Source of the DNA: CAIYRG01 sp035632215
Lineage (GTDB): Bacteria > Pseudomonadota > Alphaproteobacteria > Micropepsales > Micropepsaceae
Length of the DNA: 8,565 nt
Reading direction: 5' to 3'
NCBI GenBank assembly: GCA_035632215.1
Contig: DASQHF010000099.1
Span: forward strand, 1 to 8,565
Of this stretch, positions 1-6,334 are shown piece after piece. Below the pieces are notes generated by a model that had not been told where the DNA came from, made no database searches, and saw only the letters and a list, made by a program, of their open reading frames with translations. The position numbers and the translations under genes are program-made. The first letter of the stretch is position 1, and each line of letters begins with the position of its first letter.

Positions 1-137
1 ACCCCCCCAAGACGGCGAAGCCTCGCGCGAGGAAGGCCGCTGCGGAGAAGGCCGAGACGAAATCGACGGCCAAAGCCGAGAAGGACGCGGCGGAGAAGCC
101 CAAGAAGCGGGCTTCGGCTCGCGCCAAGAAGGAATAG
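1..137 (+). CDS. rpmC: Probable 50S ribosomal protein L29, C-terminal tail only (partial)
   Basis: An open frame enters from the left edge (first full codon at position 3) and ends at TAG 135-137. It gives 44 residues made almost entirely of Lys, Ala, Glu, Arg, Pro, Ser and Thr, ending ASARAKKE. No conserved L29 core is visible, so the name comes from position: in S10 clusters the gene directly before rpsQ is rpmC, whose product sits by the peptide exit tunnel of the large subunit. L29 is usually only about 65-70 residues, so this looks like an added basic, probably disordered tail. The stop codon overlaps the Shine-Dalgarno sequence of rpsQ, which suggests coupling. The main uncertainty is that the core lies outside the window. 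Confidence 0.68.
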   Translation, partial: PPKTAKPRARKAAAEKAETKSTAKAEKDAAEKPKKRASARAKKE

Positions 138-147
138 GAGACCGGAC

Positions 148-402
148 ATGCCCAAGCGCGTGCTGCAAGGGGTCGTGGTGAGCGATGCAAACGTCAAGAC
201 CGTGGTGGTCGAGGTGGAGCGCCGCTTCATCCATCCGGTGATGGGTAAGACGGTTCGCCGCTCGAAGAAGTATCACGCCCATGACGAAGCCAAGACTTAC
301 AAGATCGGCGACGCGGTGCGTATCCGCGAATGCAAACCGATTTCCAAGCTGAAGCGCTGGGAAGTCATCGGCCGCGCGAGCGCGGGCGAAGTGCGGAAGT
401 AG
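148..402 (+). CDS. rpsQ: 30S ribosomal protein S17
   Basis: This 84-residue protein is S17, an OB-fold protein that binds the 5' domain of 16S rRNA early in small-subunit assembly. It starts MPKRVLQGVVVSD, and the family signature lies at about residues 30-46 (HPVMGKTVRRSKKYHAH), followed by the KIGDAVRIRECKPISKLKRW strand region. Length is normal for the family. The ATG at 148 has AGGAG at 136-140, seven bases upstream and overlapping the previous stop. It sits in the standard order between the probable rpmC and rplN, five bases before the rplN start. Nothing is missing or unusual. Confidence 0.98.
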   Translation: MPKRVLQGVVVSDANVKTVVVEVERRFIHPVMGKTVRRSKKYHAHDEAKTYKIGDAVRIRECKPISKLKRWEVIGRASAGEVRK

Positions 403-407
403 CAGCC

Positions 408-776
408 ATGATTCAGATGACCACAGAATTGGACGTGGCCGACAATTCCGGCGCCCGTCGCGTCATGTGCATCAAGGTTCTGGGCGGATCGCGCCGCAGA
501 TATGCCGACGTGGGCGACACGATCGTGGTCTCGGTCAAGGAGGCGATTCCGCGCGGCCGGGTCAAGAAAGGTGAAGTCCTGAAGGCTGTCGTGGTCCGGA
601 CCGCTCATGGGGTGCGCCGTCCGGACGGGTCGCTCATCCGCTTCGATACGAATGCAGCGGTCTTGGTAACGCCGCAGAACGAGCCGATCGGCACGCGCAT
701 CTTCGGCCCCGTGACGCGCGAGCTCCGGGCCAAGAACCACATGAAGATCATTTCGCTCGCCCCGGAGGTGCTCTGA
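408..776 (+). CDS. rplN: 50S ribosomal protein L14
   Basis: This is L14, a 122-residue beta-barrel protein that binds 23S rRNA and helps form an intersubunit bridge. It begins MIQMTTELDVADNSGARRV and ends KNHMKIISLAPEVL, both near-invariant in the family, with the RVKKGEVLKAVVVRT signature in the middle. I chose ATG 408 because it gives the canonical N-terminus and length; the same frame stays open upstream to about 330 but that part has no L14 similarity. The ribosome binding site is modest: GGAAG at 395-399, inside the end of rpsQ. The gap to rpsQ is five bases, and rplX follows after one base, so translation is probably coupled on both sides. Confidence 0.99.
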   Translation: MIQMTTELDVADNSGARRVMCIKVLGGSRRRYADVGDTIVVSVKEAIPRGRVKKGEVLKAVVVRTAHGVRRPDGSLIRFDTNAAVLVTPQNEPIGTRIFGPVTRELRAKNHMKIISLAPEVL

Positions 777-777
777 C

Positions 778-1095
778 ATGCCGGCGAAGATAAAGAAGGG
801 CGATCGCGTGATCGTCACGTCGGGCCGGGACAAGGGCAAATCCGGCGAGGTGCTGCGGGTCTATCCTTCCGAATCCCGCGTGCTCGTCGCTGGCGTCAAT
901 CTCGTCAAGCGCCATCAGAAGCAGACCGCGCGCGTCCAGGGCGGCATCACCACGAAGGAAGCGCCGATCCATTTTTCCAAGATCGCGCATATCGATCCCA
1001 AAGCCGGCGGGCCGACACGCATCGGATTTAGGGTCTTGAGCGACGGCCGGATGGTCCGTTTCGCCAAGAAGTCGGGAGAGGTTCTCGATGTCTGA
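778..1095 (+). CDS. rplX: 50S ribosomal protein L24
   Basis: This 105-residue protein is L24, an assembly-initiator protein that binds the 5' region of 23S rRNA and lies near the exit tunnel. A KOW motif covers about residues 6-28 (KKGDRVIVTSGRDKGKSGEV), followed by the conserved NLVKRHQKQT and the IHFSKIAHIDP segment. Length is typical for bacterial L24. The ATG is one base after the rplN stop and is preceded by GGAGG at 764-768, nine bases upstream within rplN. Its last eight bases overlap the start of rplE (TGA 1093-1095, rplE ATG 1088), a strong sign of coupled translation. Confidence 0.98.
   Translation: MPAKIKKGDRVIVTSGRDKGKSGEVLRVYPSESRVLVAGVNLVKRHQKQTARVQGGITTKEAPIHFSKIAHIDPKAGGPTRIGFRVLSDGRMVRFAKKSGEVLDV
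1074..1081 (+). promoter_or_regulatory. Ribosome binding site that supports the long rplE start
   Basis: GGGAGAGG lies six bases before ATG 1088, inside the end of rplX. It favours the extended L5 over the family-sized product from GTG 1241, in front of which no purine-rich site is visible. Confidence 0.7.
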
Positions 1096-1780
1096 AGCAG
1101 GAACTCCCAAAGAAGCAAAAGCTCCGAAGGAAGCAAAAGCGCCTCCCGCCCAGAAGAAGCAAGGCGGCGAGGGCAAGAAGGCGGACAAGGCGGCAGCTGC
1201 GGAAAAGAAATCCGCGGGTCCCGCGCGCGATCCCAATTACGTGCCGCGCTTCAAGAAGCGTTACATCGACGTCGTGCGTCCGCAGCTGATGCAGAAATTC
1301 GGCTACAAGAACGTGCTTGAGGCGCCTCGCATCGAGAAGATCGTCCTCAACATCGGAGCGGGCGAGGGCGCTTCCGATCAGAAAAAGATCCAGGCCGCGC
1401 AGAACGATCTCACCGCGATCGCCGGCCAGAAGGCCGTCATCACACGGGCGAAGAAGGCGATCTCGGCCTTCAAGATCACGGCGGGACGGCCCGTGGGCGT
1501 CAAGGTGACGCTGCGCAAGGACCAGATGTACGAGTTCCTCGACCGCCTGGTCACCACCGCACTCCCGCGTGTGCGCGATTTCCGCGGCGTGTCGGGCAAG
1601 AGCTTCGACGGGCGCGGCAATTACGCGATGGGTTTGAAAGAGCACATCGTCTTCGTCGAGATCGACTACGACAAGACGGAAACCGTGTGGGGCATGGACA
1701 TCATCTTCCAGACGACGGCCAAGACCGATGACGAAGCGAAAGCGCTTCTCGCCGGTTTCCAGATGCCGTTCATGAACTGA
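1088..1780 (+). CDS. rplE: 50S ribosomal protein L5 with a low-complexity N-terminal extension
   Basis: L5 binds 5S rRNA in the central protuberance of the large subunit and contacts S13 across the subunit interface. The conserved domain begins near residue 51 (YVPRFKKRY) and includes FGYKNVLEAPRIEKIVLNIG, the ITRAKKAISAFKI segment, DFRGVSGKSFDGRGNYAMG and a GFQMPFMN end. The total of 230 residues exceeds the usual 179-187 because about 47 residues at the front are Lys/Ala/Glu/Pro-rich and include a tandem KEAKAP pair. I chose ATG 1088 because GGGAGAGG at 1074-1081 is six bases upstream and the frame is open throughout. An in-frame GTG at 1241 would give a family-sized 179-residue protein but has no visible ribosome binding site. 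Identity is certain; the start is fairly sure. Confidence 0.96.
   Translation: MSEAGTPKEAKAPKEAKAPPAQKKQGGEGKKADKAAAAEKKSAGPARDPNYVPRFKKRYIDVVRPQLMQKFGYKNVLEAPRIEKIVLNIGAGEGASDQKKIQAAQNDLTAIAGQKAVITRAKKAISAFKITAGRPVGVKVTLRKDQMYEFLDRLVTTALPRVRDFRGVSGKSFDGRGNYAMGLKEHIVFVEIDYDKTETVWGMDIIFQTTAKTDDEAKALLAGFQMPFMN
1109..1144 (+). repeat. Tandem 18-base repeat in the L5 N-terminal extension
   Basis: Two adjacent 18-base units, 1109-1126 and 1127-1144, both encode KEAKAP and match at 15 of 18 bases. All three differences are at third codon positions, so the peptide repeat is kept while the DNA has drifted. This suggests growth of the extension by duplication, followed by selection for the peptide or its composition. 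Confidence 0.75.
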
Positions 1781-1805
1781 ACATCTTGAGGAGACGAGAA
1801 GGCTC

Positions 1806-2111
1806 ATGGCGAAACTGAGTCAGATCAACCGCAACAAGAAGCGCGAAAAGCTGGTCGCGCGCTACGCCGCCAAGCGGGCGGCCCTGAAAGCGAAGGCGGA
1901 CGACATGTCGGTCGTGCCCGAGGAACGCTTTGCCGCGCGAATGAAGCTGGCGAAGCTGCCGCGGAACTCATCGCGGGTGCGGCTGCACAATCGCTGCGAC
2001 CTTTCGGGGCGCTCGAAGGGCTTCTATCGCAAGCTCAAGGTGTCGCGCATCGCACTCCGGGATCTTGCCAATTTCGGCCAAGTGCCCGGCATGACAAAGG
2101 CCAGCTGGTAA
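1806..2111 (+). CDS. rpsN: 30S ribosomal protein S14, zinc-independent long form
   Basis: This 101-residue protein is S14, which binds the 3' domain of 16S rRNA in the head of the small subunit. The end is diagnostic: HNRCDLSGRSKGFYRKLKVSRIALRDLA at about residues 61-88, then GQVPGMTKASW. It is the long C-minus type: there is only one cysteine (residue 64), so the four-cysteine zinc site of the short form is absent, as usual in Proteobacteria. It follows rplE by 25 bases, with GAGGAG at 1788-1793 as the likely ribosome binding site, 12 bases before the ATG. Confidence 0.98.
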   Translation: MAKLSQINRNKKREKLVARYAAKRAALKAKADDMSVVPEERFAARMKLAKLPRNSSRVRLHNRCDLSGRSKGFYRKLKVSRIALRDLANFGQVPGMTKASW

Positions 2112-2125
2112 GGGAACCCCGATCG

Positions 2126-2524
2126 ATGGCGATCAATGATCCTATTGGCGATTTGTTGGCGCGGATCCGCAACGGACAGTCGCGTGGCTTAGCCAAGGTG
2201 GCGACGCCGGCTTCCAATTTGCGTGCCCGCGTCCTCGACGTGCTCAAGAGCGAAGGTTTCATCCGCGGCTATGCGGAAGTGGAAATTAAGGGGCGCGCCA
2301 AGGAATTCGAGGTCGAGCTCAAATACCATGAGGGACGTCCCGTGATCCGGGAGCTCACTCGCATCTCGACGCCCGGGCGCCGCGTCTACAATGCGGTGAG
2401 CGATTTGAAGCCGCATCGCGGCGGATTGGGTATTTCGATTCTCTCGACGCCGCAGGGCGTGATGTCGGATACCGACGCGCGCTCGAAGAACGTCGGCGGC
2501 GAAGTCATCTGCCGGGTATTCTAA
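2126..2524 (+). CDS. rpsH: 30S ribosomal protein S8
   Basis: S8 is a primary 16S rRNA-binding protein of the platform; in Escherichia coli it also represses the spc operon by binding near rplE. The 132-residue product shows DPIGDLLARIRNGQ at residues 5-18, TRISTPGRRVY at about 78-88, and the C-terminal signature GLGISILSTPQGVMSDTDAR at about 100-119, ending GGEVICRVF. Length is typical. AGGGA at 2111-2115 overlaps the rpsN stop and lies ten bases before the ATG. I see no clear copy of an S8-binding helix around the rplX/rplE junction by eye, so feedback control here is only a possibility. Confidence 0.98.
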   Translation: MAINDPIGDLLARIRNGQSRGLAKVATPASNLRARVLDVLKSEGFIRGYAEVEIKGRAKEFEVELKYHEGRPVIRELTRISTPGRRVYNAVSDLKPHRGGLGISILSTPQGVMSDTDARSKNVGGEVICRVF

Positions 2525-2536
2525 AGGGGATCGACG

Positions 2537-3070
2537 ATGTCTCGAATTGGAAAGAAACCGGTAGCGCTCCCCAAGGGCGTATCAGCGAAGGTCGAGGGAC
2601 GCAGCGTCGCGGTCAAGGGACCGAAGGGCGAGCTCAAAGTGAAGCTCGTCGCTGAAATCGACGCTTCTGTCACGGATGCGGGCGTGGCGATTATGCCGCG
2701 CGAAGAATCCGATCGCGCGCGCGCCATGTGGGGCATGCAGCGGACACTCATCAACAATCTCGTGCGTGGCGTGACCGAAGGTTTCTCCGAGCGACTGGAG
2801 ATTTCTGGCGTCGGCTACCGCGCGGCCGTGCAGGGGAAGAATCTTCAGCTCCAGCTGGGGTTCAGTCACGACGTCCTCTACCCGATCCCCCAAGGCATTC
2901 AGGTCGTGTGCGAGAAGCCGACCTCGATCACGATCTCAGGGATAGACAAGCAGCTTGTCGGGCAGGTCACGTCGGAGATCCGCAGCTATCGCCCGCCCGA
3001 GCCTTATAAAGGCAAGGGCGTGAAATATGCGGGCGAATATGTCCGGCGCAAGGAAGGCAAGAAGAAGTAA
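2537..3070 (+). CDS. rplF: 50S ribosomal protein L6
   Basis: This 177-residue protein is L6, built of two related alpha/beta domains and placed near the factor-binding site of the large subunit, where it contacts the sarcin-ricin loop region. It starts MSRIGKKPVALPKGV, has KGPKGEL in the first domain, GVTEGFSERLEISGVGYRA at the domain junction, and ends with the family signature RSYRPPEPYKGKGVKYAGEY followed by a basic VRRKEGKKK tail. Length is exactly typical. AGGGGA at 2525-2530 directly follows the rpsH stop and lies six bases before the ATG. Confidence 0.99.
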   Translation: MSRIGKKPVALPKGVSAKVEGRSVAVKGPKGELKVKLVAEIDASVTDAGVAIMPREESDRARAMWGMQRTLINNLVRGVTEGFSERLEISGVGYRAAVQGKNLQLQLGFSHDVLYPIPQGIQVVCEKPTSITISGIDKQLVGQVTSEIRSYRPPEPYKGKGVKYAGEYVRRKEGKKK

Positions 3071-3083
3071 CGGGCGGGAAGTC

Positions 3084-3446
3084 ATGGCAAAGCAGCAGAA
3101 ACTCTTCGACCGCCGCAAGAAGCGCGTGCGCTATCGTATCTCGCAAGTCGGCGCGGGGCGGCCGCGCTTGTCCGTGTTTCGCTCGGGCAAGCATATCTAC
3201 GCCCAGCTGATCGACGATTCGGCGCAGCGCACGATCGCGGCCGCGAGCTCGAACGAGGCGGTGAAGCAAGGCGGAATCTCGAAGACCTACAACGTCGCGG
3301 CCGCAAGCGCCGTAGGCAAGCTGATTGCCGCGCGCGCGCTCGAAAAGGGCATTCGCCAAGTCGTCTTCGACCGCGGCGGCTATCTCTATCATGGGCGCGT
3401 GAAGGCGCTCGCCGAGGCTGCCCGCTCGGGCGGTCTCGAATTTTGA
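3084..3446 (+). CDS. rplR: 50S ribosomal protein L18
   Basis: L18 binds 5S rRNA together with L5 and helps dock it into the large subunit. From ATG 3084 the product is 120 residues, with the basic start RRKKRVRYRI (residues 10-19), GRPRLSVFRSGKHIYAQ at about 25-41, and the C-terminal signature FDRGGYLYHGRVKALAEAAR at about 95-114. The same frame is open back to 3027, but those extra codons lie inside rplF and have no L18 similarity, so I use MAKQQKLFDRRKKRVR as the start. The ribosome binding site is weak (GGG at 3072-3074, or GGGAAG at 3076-3081, which is very close). The gap to rplF is 13 bases. Confidence 0.97.
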   Translation: MAKQQKLFDRRKKRVRYRISQVGAGRPRLSVFRSGKHIYAQLIDDSAQRTIAAASSNEAVKQGGISKTYNVAAASAVGKLIAARALEKGIRQVVFDRGGYLYHGRVKALAEAARSGGLEF

Positions 3447-3460
3447 AGAAAGGATGATCC

Positions 3461-4030
3461 GTGGCACGTGAACCTCGCGAGCGCGAAGACCGGGAACGCG
3501 AAGGCGAATTCGTCGACAAGCTCGTGCACATCAACCGCGTCGCCAAAGTCGTGAAAGGCGGACGGCGCTTCGGATTTGCCGCGCTTGTCGTCGTCGGCGA
3601 TCAGCGGGGGCGCGTCGGCTTCGGCCATGGCAAAGCGCGCGAGGTGCCGGAAGCCATTCGCAAGGCAACGGATGCGGCGAAGCGCAACATGGTGCGAATC
3701 CCGTTGAAGGATGGGCGAACGCTGCACCACGAGACCACCGGCCGCCACGGGGCAGGGAAAGTCATCGTCCGTCCGGCGGTGCAGGGAACGGGAATTATCG
3801 CCGGTGGCCCGATGCGCGCCGTGTTCGAGAGCTTGGGCGTTGGCGATGTCGTGGCCAAGAGTCTCGGGACCTCGAACCCGTACAATATGGTCCGCGCGAC
3901 GTTCGATGCGTTGAAGCACCAACAGTCCCCGAGGCTGATTGCGCAGCGGCGGGGCAAAAGCGTTTCCGAGATCATTCAGCGCCGCGAGGGCCCCGGAAAA
4001 GACAAGGGCGAGGCCGCGGCAGGAGCTTGA
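3461..4030 (+). CDS. rpsE: 30S ribosomal protein S5
   Basis: S5 sits on the back of the small subunit, contributes to mRNA helicase activity and decoding accuracy, and is a known site of spectinomycin-resistance and error-prone mutations. The 189-residue product has a charged Arg/Glu start (residues 3-16), then EFVDKLVHINRVAKVVKGGRR at about 16-36, and GGPMRAVFESLGVGDVVAKSLG in the C-terminal domain. The loop VAKVVKGGRRF, where spectinomycin mutations usually fall, looks wild-type. The start is GTG, supported by AAAGGA at 3449-3454, six bases upstream; no ATG lies in frame nearby. It ends two bases before rpmD. Confidence 0.98.
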   Translation: MAREPREREDREREGEFVDKLVHINRVAKVVKGGRRFGFAALVVVGDQRGRVGFGHGKAREVPEAIRKATDAAKRNMVRIPLKDGRTLHHETTGRHGAGKVIVRPAVQGTGIIAGGPMRAVFESLGVGDVVAKSLGTSNPYNMVRATFDALKHQQSPRLIAQRRGKSVSEIIQRREGPGKDKGEAAAGA

Positions 4031-4032
4031 TA

Positions 4033-4248
4033 ATGGCCGAAGGAAAAAGAACGGCTGCGAAGGCCGGCAAGAAGACACTGACCGTCCGGCAAGTGCGCAG
4101 TCAGGCGCGGCGCCCCGAGATCCAGGCTGCGACTTTGCGTGGGCTGGGCTTGGGCAAGATCGGCCGCATCAAGACGCTAGAAGACACGCCCGCCGTCCGC
4201 GGCATGATCAGGGCAGTCCAGCACATGGTCGAAGTGGTGGGCGAGTAG
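4033..4248 (+). CDS. rpmD: 50S ribosomal protein L30
   Basis: This is L30, a small large-subunit protein with a ferredoxin-like fold. The conserved core is easy to see: LTVRQVRSQARRPEIQAATL, then GLGLGKIGRIKTLEDTPAVR, then a GMIRAVQHMVEVV end. From ATG 4033 the product is 71 residues, about 10 longer than many L30 proteins because of a basic MAEGKRTAAKAGKK leader. AGGAG at 4021-4025 lies seven bases upstream, inside the end of rpsE. A TTG at 4027 in the same frame would add only two residues and sits too close to the Shine-Dalgarno sequence, so I prefer the ATG. Confidence 0.96.
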   Translation: MAEGKRTAAKAGKKTLTVRQVRSQARRPEIQAATLRGLGLGKIGRIKTLEDTPAVRGMIRAVQHMVEVVGE

Positions 4249-4279
4249 CACTCAGCGCAAGAGAGAAGAGATTGGCGTC

Positions 4280-4825
4280 ATGAAACTCAATCAGTTGCAG
4301 GACAGAGCCGGCTCAAGGAAAGTACACACGCGTGTCGGTCGTGGCTCGAGCTCAGGGATGGGCAAGACCTGCGGGCGAGGCGTGAAGGGCGCCAAGGCTC
4401 GCGCAGGTGTCTCCGTGCATGGCTTCGAAGGCGGCCAGATGCCACTTTACATGCGTATCCCGAAGCGCGGTTTTCACAATCTGTTCGCCAATGATTTCGC
4501 CATCGTGAATCTTGGCCGCGTCCAGCAGGCCATCGAGGCCGGCGAATTCAAGGACAGCGGCAAGATTACCGACAACGATCTTCGCGAAGCCGGGCTCGTG
4601 CGCGAAACGCGTGACGGCGTGAGGCTCCTGGGCCGGGGCGAGCTCAAGACCAAGGTCAGCTTCGAAGTGGCCGGCGCCTCCAAATCGGCTATTGCCGCGG
4701 TGGAGAAATTGGGCGGCTCGGTCACCACGAAGTTCAAGAAGGTCGTGCACATGAACAAGAAGGGAGAGGCCGGAAAGCGGGTTCAGCGCCGGACGAAGGC
4801 TGCGGAAAAGCGCGCCGGATCTTAA
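4280..4825 (+). CDS. rplO: 50S ribosomal protein L15 with a basic C-terminal tail
   Basis: L15 is a late-assembling large-subunit protein with a long glycine-rich arm that threads into 23S rRNA. The arm is seen at residues 18-52 (RVGRGSSSGMGKTCGRG and on to VSVHGFEGGQMPL), followed by RIPKRGFHN and the C-terminal domain with DGVRLLGRGELKTKV and AIAAVEKLGGSV (to about 148). At 181 residues it is longer than the usual 145-160; the excess is a Lys/Arg-rich tail from about residue 151. The ribosome binding site is AGAGAAGAG at 4262-4270, nine bases upstream. It is the last tightly packed gene before a 113-base gap. Confidence 0.98.
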   Translation: MKLNQLQDRAGSRKVHTRVGRGSSSGMGKTCGRGVKGAKARAGVSVHGFEGGQMPLYMRIPKRGFHNLFANDFAIVNLGRVQQAIEAGEFKDSGKITDNDLREAGLVRETRDGVRLLGRGELKTKVSFEVAGASKSAIAAVEKLGGSVTTKFKKVVHMNKKGEAGKRVQRRTKAAEKRAGS

Positions 4826-4938
4826 GTCGAGGCGGTGAAAGCCGCGGGTTCCACCCCCATATCAGCCGGACTGGTGGGGGCAGCCCTGCCGGAACATATT
4901 GTGCTAACTTCCCGGGGATCCGGTTTCGGAGCAGATAA
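4826..4938 (+). promoter_or_regulatory. rplO-secY spacer with hairpin and possible weak promoter
   Basis: This is the first real gap in the cluster, 113 bases. CCCCCA at 4854-4859 can pair with TGGGGG at 4875-4880 across a 15-base loop. TGCTAACTT at 4902-4910 resembles an extended -10 element, but I see no good -35 at the right distance, so the promoter reading is weak. TCCG 4919-4922 and CGGA 4927-4930 can form a short stem with a GTTT loop that covers part of the secY ribosome binding site GGAG (4928-4931). No coding sequence and no T-run terminator are visible. Confidence 0.35.
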
Positions 4939-6279
4939 ATGCCCTCAGCAGCCGAACAATTAGCCTCGAATTTCAACCTGTCGGCTTTTTCCAAGGCGAC
5001 GGAGCTCAAACAGCGCATCTTCTTCACGATGGTGGCGCTGATCGTGGCGAGGCTCGGGAGCTATGTCCCCATGCCGGGCATCGATCCAAACGAGCTTGCC
5101 CGGCAGTTCCAGCAGCAGCAGGGCGGTCTGCTCGACGTCTTCAATGTGCTCGCGGGAGGCGCTATCGGCCGGATGGCCATCTTCGCGCTCGGCATCATGC
5201 CCTACATCTCGTCGTCGATCATCATCCAGCTGATGACAACCGTTTCCCCGACGCTGGAACAGCTCAAGAAAGAAGGCGAGGCGGGGCGCAAGCAGATCAA
5301 CCAGTACACCCGCTATGGGACGGTTATGCTGGCTGCCGTGCAGGCCTATGCCATCGCCATCGGACTCGAACAATGGGGAACCGTCGTCGTTGCGCCGGGC
5401 TTGGCGTTCCGAATGTCGACTGTGATCACGCTCACTGGCGGCACCATCTTCCTGATGTGGCTCGGAGAGCAGATCACCGCGCGCGGCGTCGGCAATGGTA
5501 TTTCGCTCATCATCATGGCGGGCATCATCGCCCGCGTGCCGGCATTGCTGATTGGGGTCTTCGAGCAGACCCGCACGGGCGCCCTGAATGTGACGATGGT
5601 CGTCTTCATGTTCGTGCTGTTCGTAGGACTGATCGGCGGGGTCGTCTTCATGGAGAGGGCGCAACGGCGCTTGCTGGTGCAATATCCCAAGCGACAGCAA
5701 GGCAATCGCGTGTTCGGTGGGGAATCGTCCCACTTGCCGCTCAAGTTGAACGTCGCGGGCGTCATTCCGCCGATCTTTGCGTCCTCGCTCCTTCTGCTGC
5801 CGATGACGCTGGCCAACTTCAACGCCACCAATATTCCCGACTGGCTCCAAGCGATCGTCGTGCTCTTGGGTCACGGCAAACCGTTGTTCATTCTCCTGTA
5901 TGCATTCGGCATCATTTTCTTCTGTTTCTTCTATACGGCGATCGTGTTCAATCCCGAGGAGACGGCCGACAATTTGAAGAAGTATGGCGGTTTCATTCCC
6001 GGCATCCGGCCTGGGAAACGCACCGCCGAATACATCGACTATGTGCTGACGCGCATTACGGTCGTGGGCGCGATCTATCTCTCGACCGTCTGTCTCATTC
6101 CGGAGATCATCGACGGCGTGTACAACGTGCAGCAATTCTCTTTCGGCGGCACGTCGATTCTCATCGTGGTGAGCGTCACGATGGATACGGTGGCTCAGAT
6201 TCAGAGCCATCTCATTGCCCAGCAATATGAAGGTCTCATCAAAAAGGCGCGGCTCAAGGGGGCACGGCCGCAAAGGTGA
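4939..6279 (+). CDS. secY: Preprotein translocase channel subunit SecY
   Basis: SecY is the pore-forming subunit of the SecYEG translocon in the inner membrane; it exports unfolded preproteins with SecA and inserts membrane proteins with the ribosome and SecE/SecG. The 446-residue product has the ten expected hydrophobic spans, roughly at 27-45, 76-100, 123-143, 158-178, 185-207, 217-238, 273-292, 315-337, 372-392 and 402-420. A plug-like segment LLDVFNVLAGGA (64-75) precedes the family signature IMPYISSSIIIQLM (86-99). The positively charged loops RAQRRLL and LKKYGGFIPGIRPGKRT match the cytosolic loops that bind SecA and ribosomes. ATG 4939 has GGAG at 4928-4931. It sits between rplO and adk as in many bacteria. 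Length is normal and no frameshift is seen. Confidence 0.99.
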   Translation: MPSAAEQLASNFNLSAFSKATELKQRIFFTMVALIVARLGSYVPMPGIDPNELARQFQQQQGGLLDVFNVLAGGAIGRMAIFALGIMPYISSSIIIQLMTTVSPTLEQLKKEGEAGRKQINQYTRYGTVMLAAVQAYAIAIGLEQWGTVVVAPGLAFRMSTVITLTGGTIFLMWLGEQITARGVGNGISLIIMAGIIARVPALLIGVFEQTRTGALNVTMVVFMFVLFVGLIGGVVFMERAQRRLLVQYPKRQQGNRVFGGESSHLPLKLNVAGVIPPIFASSLLLLPMTLANFNATNIPDWLQAIVVLLGHGKPLFILLYAFGIIFFCFFYTAIVFNPEETADNLKKYGGFIPGIRPGKRTAEYIDYVLTRITVVGAIYLSTVCLIPEIIDGVYNVQQFSFGGTSILIVVSVTMDTVAQIQSHLIAQQYEGLIKKARLKGARPQR

Positions 6280-6304
6280 ATTAGGGAGGTCGGCGGACGG
6301 AGGA

Positions 6305-6329
6305 TCCGCGGGGCTTTAAGGTCCGCGGA
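6305..6329 (+). promoter_or_regulatory. GC-rich stem-loop downstream of secY
   Basis: TCCGCGG at 6305-6311 pairs perfectly with CCGCGGA at 6323-6329 across an 11-base loop, with one further G-T wobble possible inside. No T-run follows, so it is not a standard intrinsic terminator. The right arm is part of the 10-base palindrome GTCCGCGGAC (6321-6330), so other pairings compete, for example GCGGAC 6293-6298 with GTCCGC 6321-6326. It may slow transcription, protect the secY mRNA end, or control adk; none of this is shown by the sequence. Confidence 0.4.
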
Positions 6330-6334
6330 CGCAA

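Noticed and set aside
1241..1780. GTG 1241 as the true start of rplE, giving a family-sized 179-residue L5
   Set aside because: There is no visible Shine-Dalgarno sequence before it, it would leave an unusual 145-base gap after rplX, and the upstream frame is open with a good ribosome binding site and synonymous repeat drift. Kept as an alternative, not preferred.
1028..1807. 259-codon minus-strand frame opposite rplE
   Set aside because: Leu/Arg/His-rich shadow of L5 with no recognisable family and no promoter evidence.
3461..3562. Possible spectinomycin-resistance change in S5
   Set aside because: The VAKVVKGGRRF loop looks like the ordinary wild-type sequence, so there is no support for a resistance allele.
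4960..6273. 437-codon open frame on the minus strand opposite secY
   Set aside because: It is very rich in His, Arg, Asp and Glu with no recognisable domain, and it mirrors the whole of an unmistakable SecY gene. Long antisense frames are common opposite GC-rich genes because of third-position bias.
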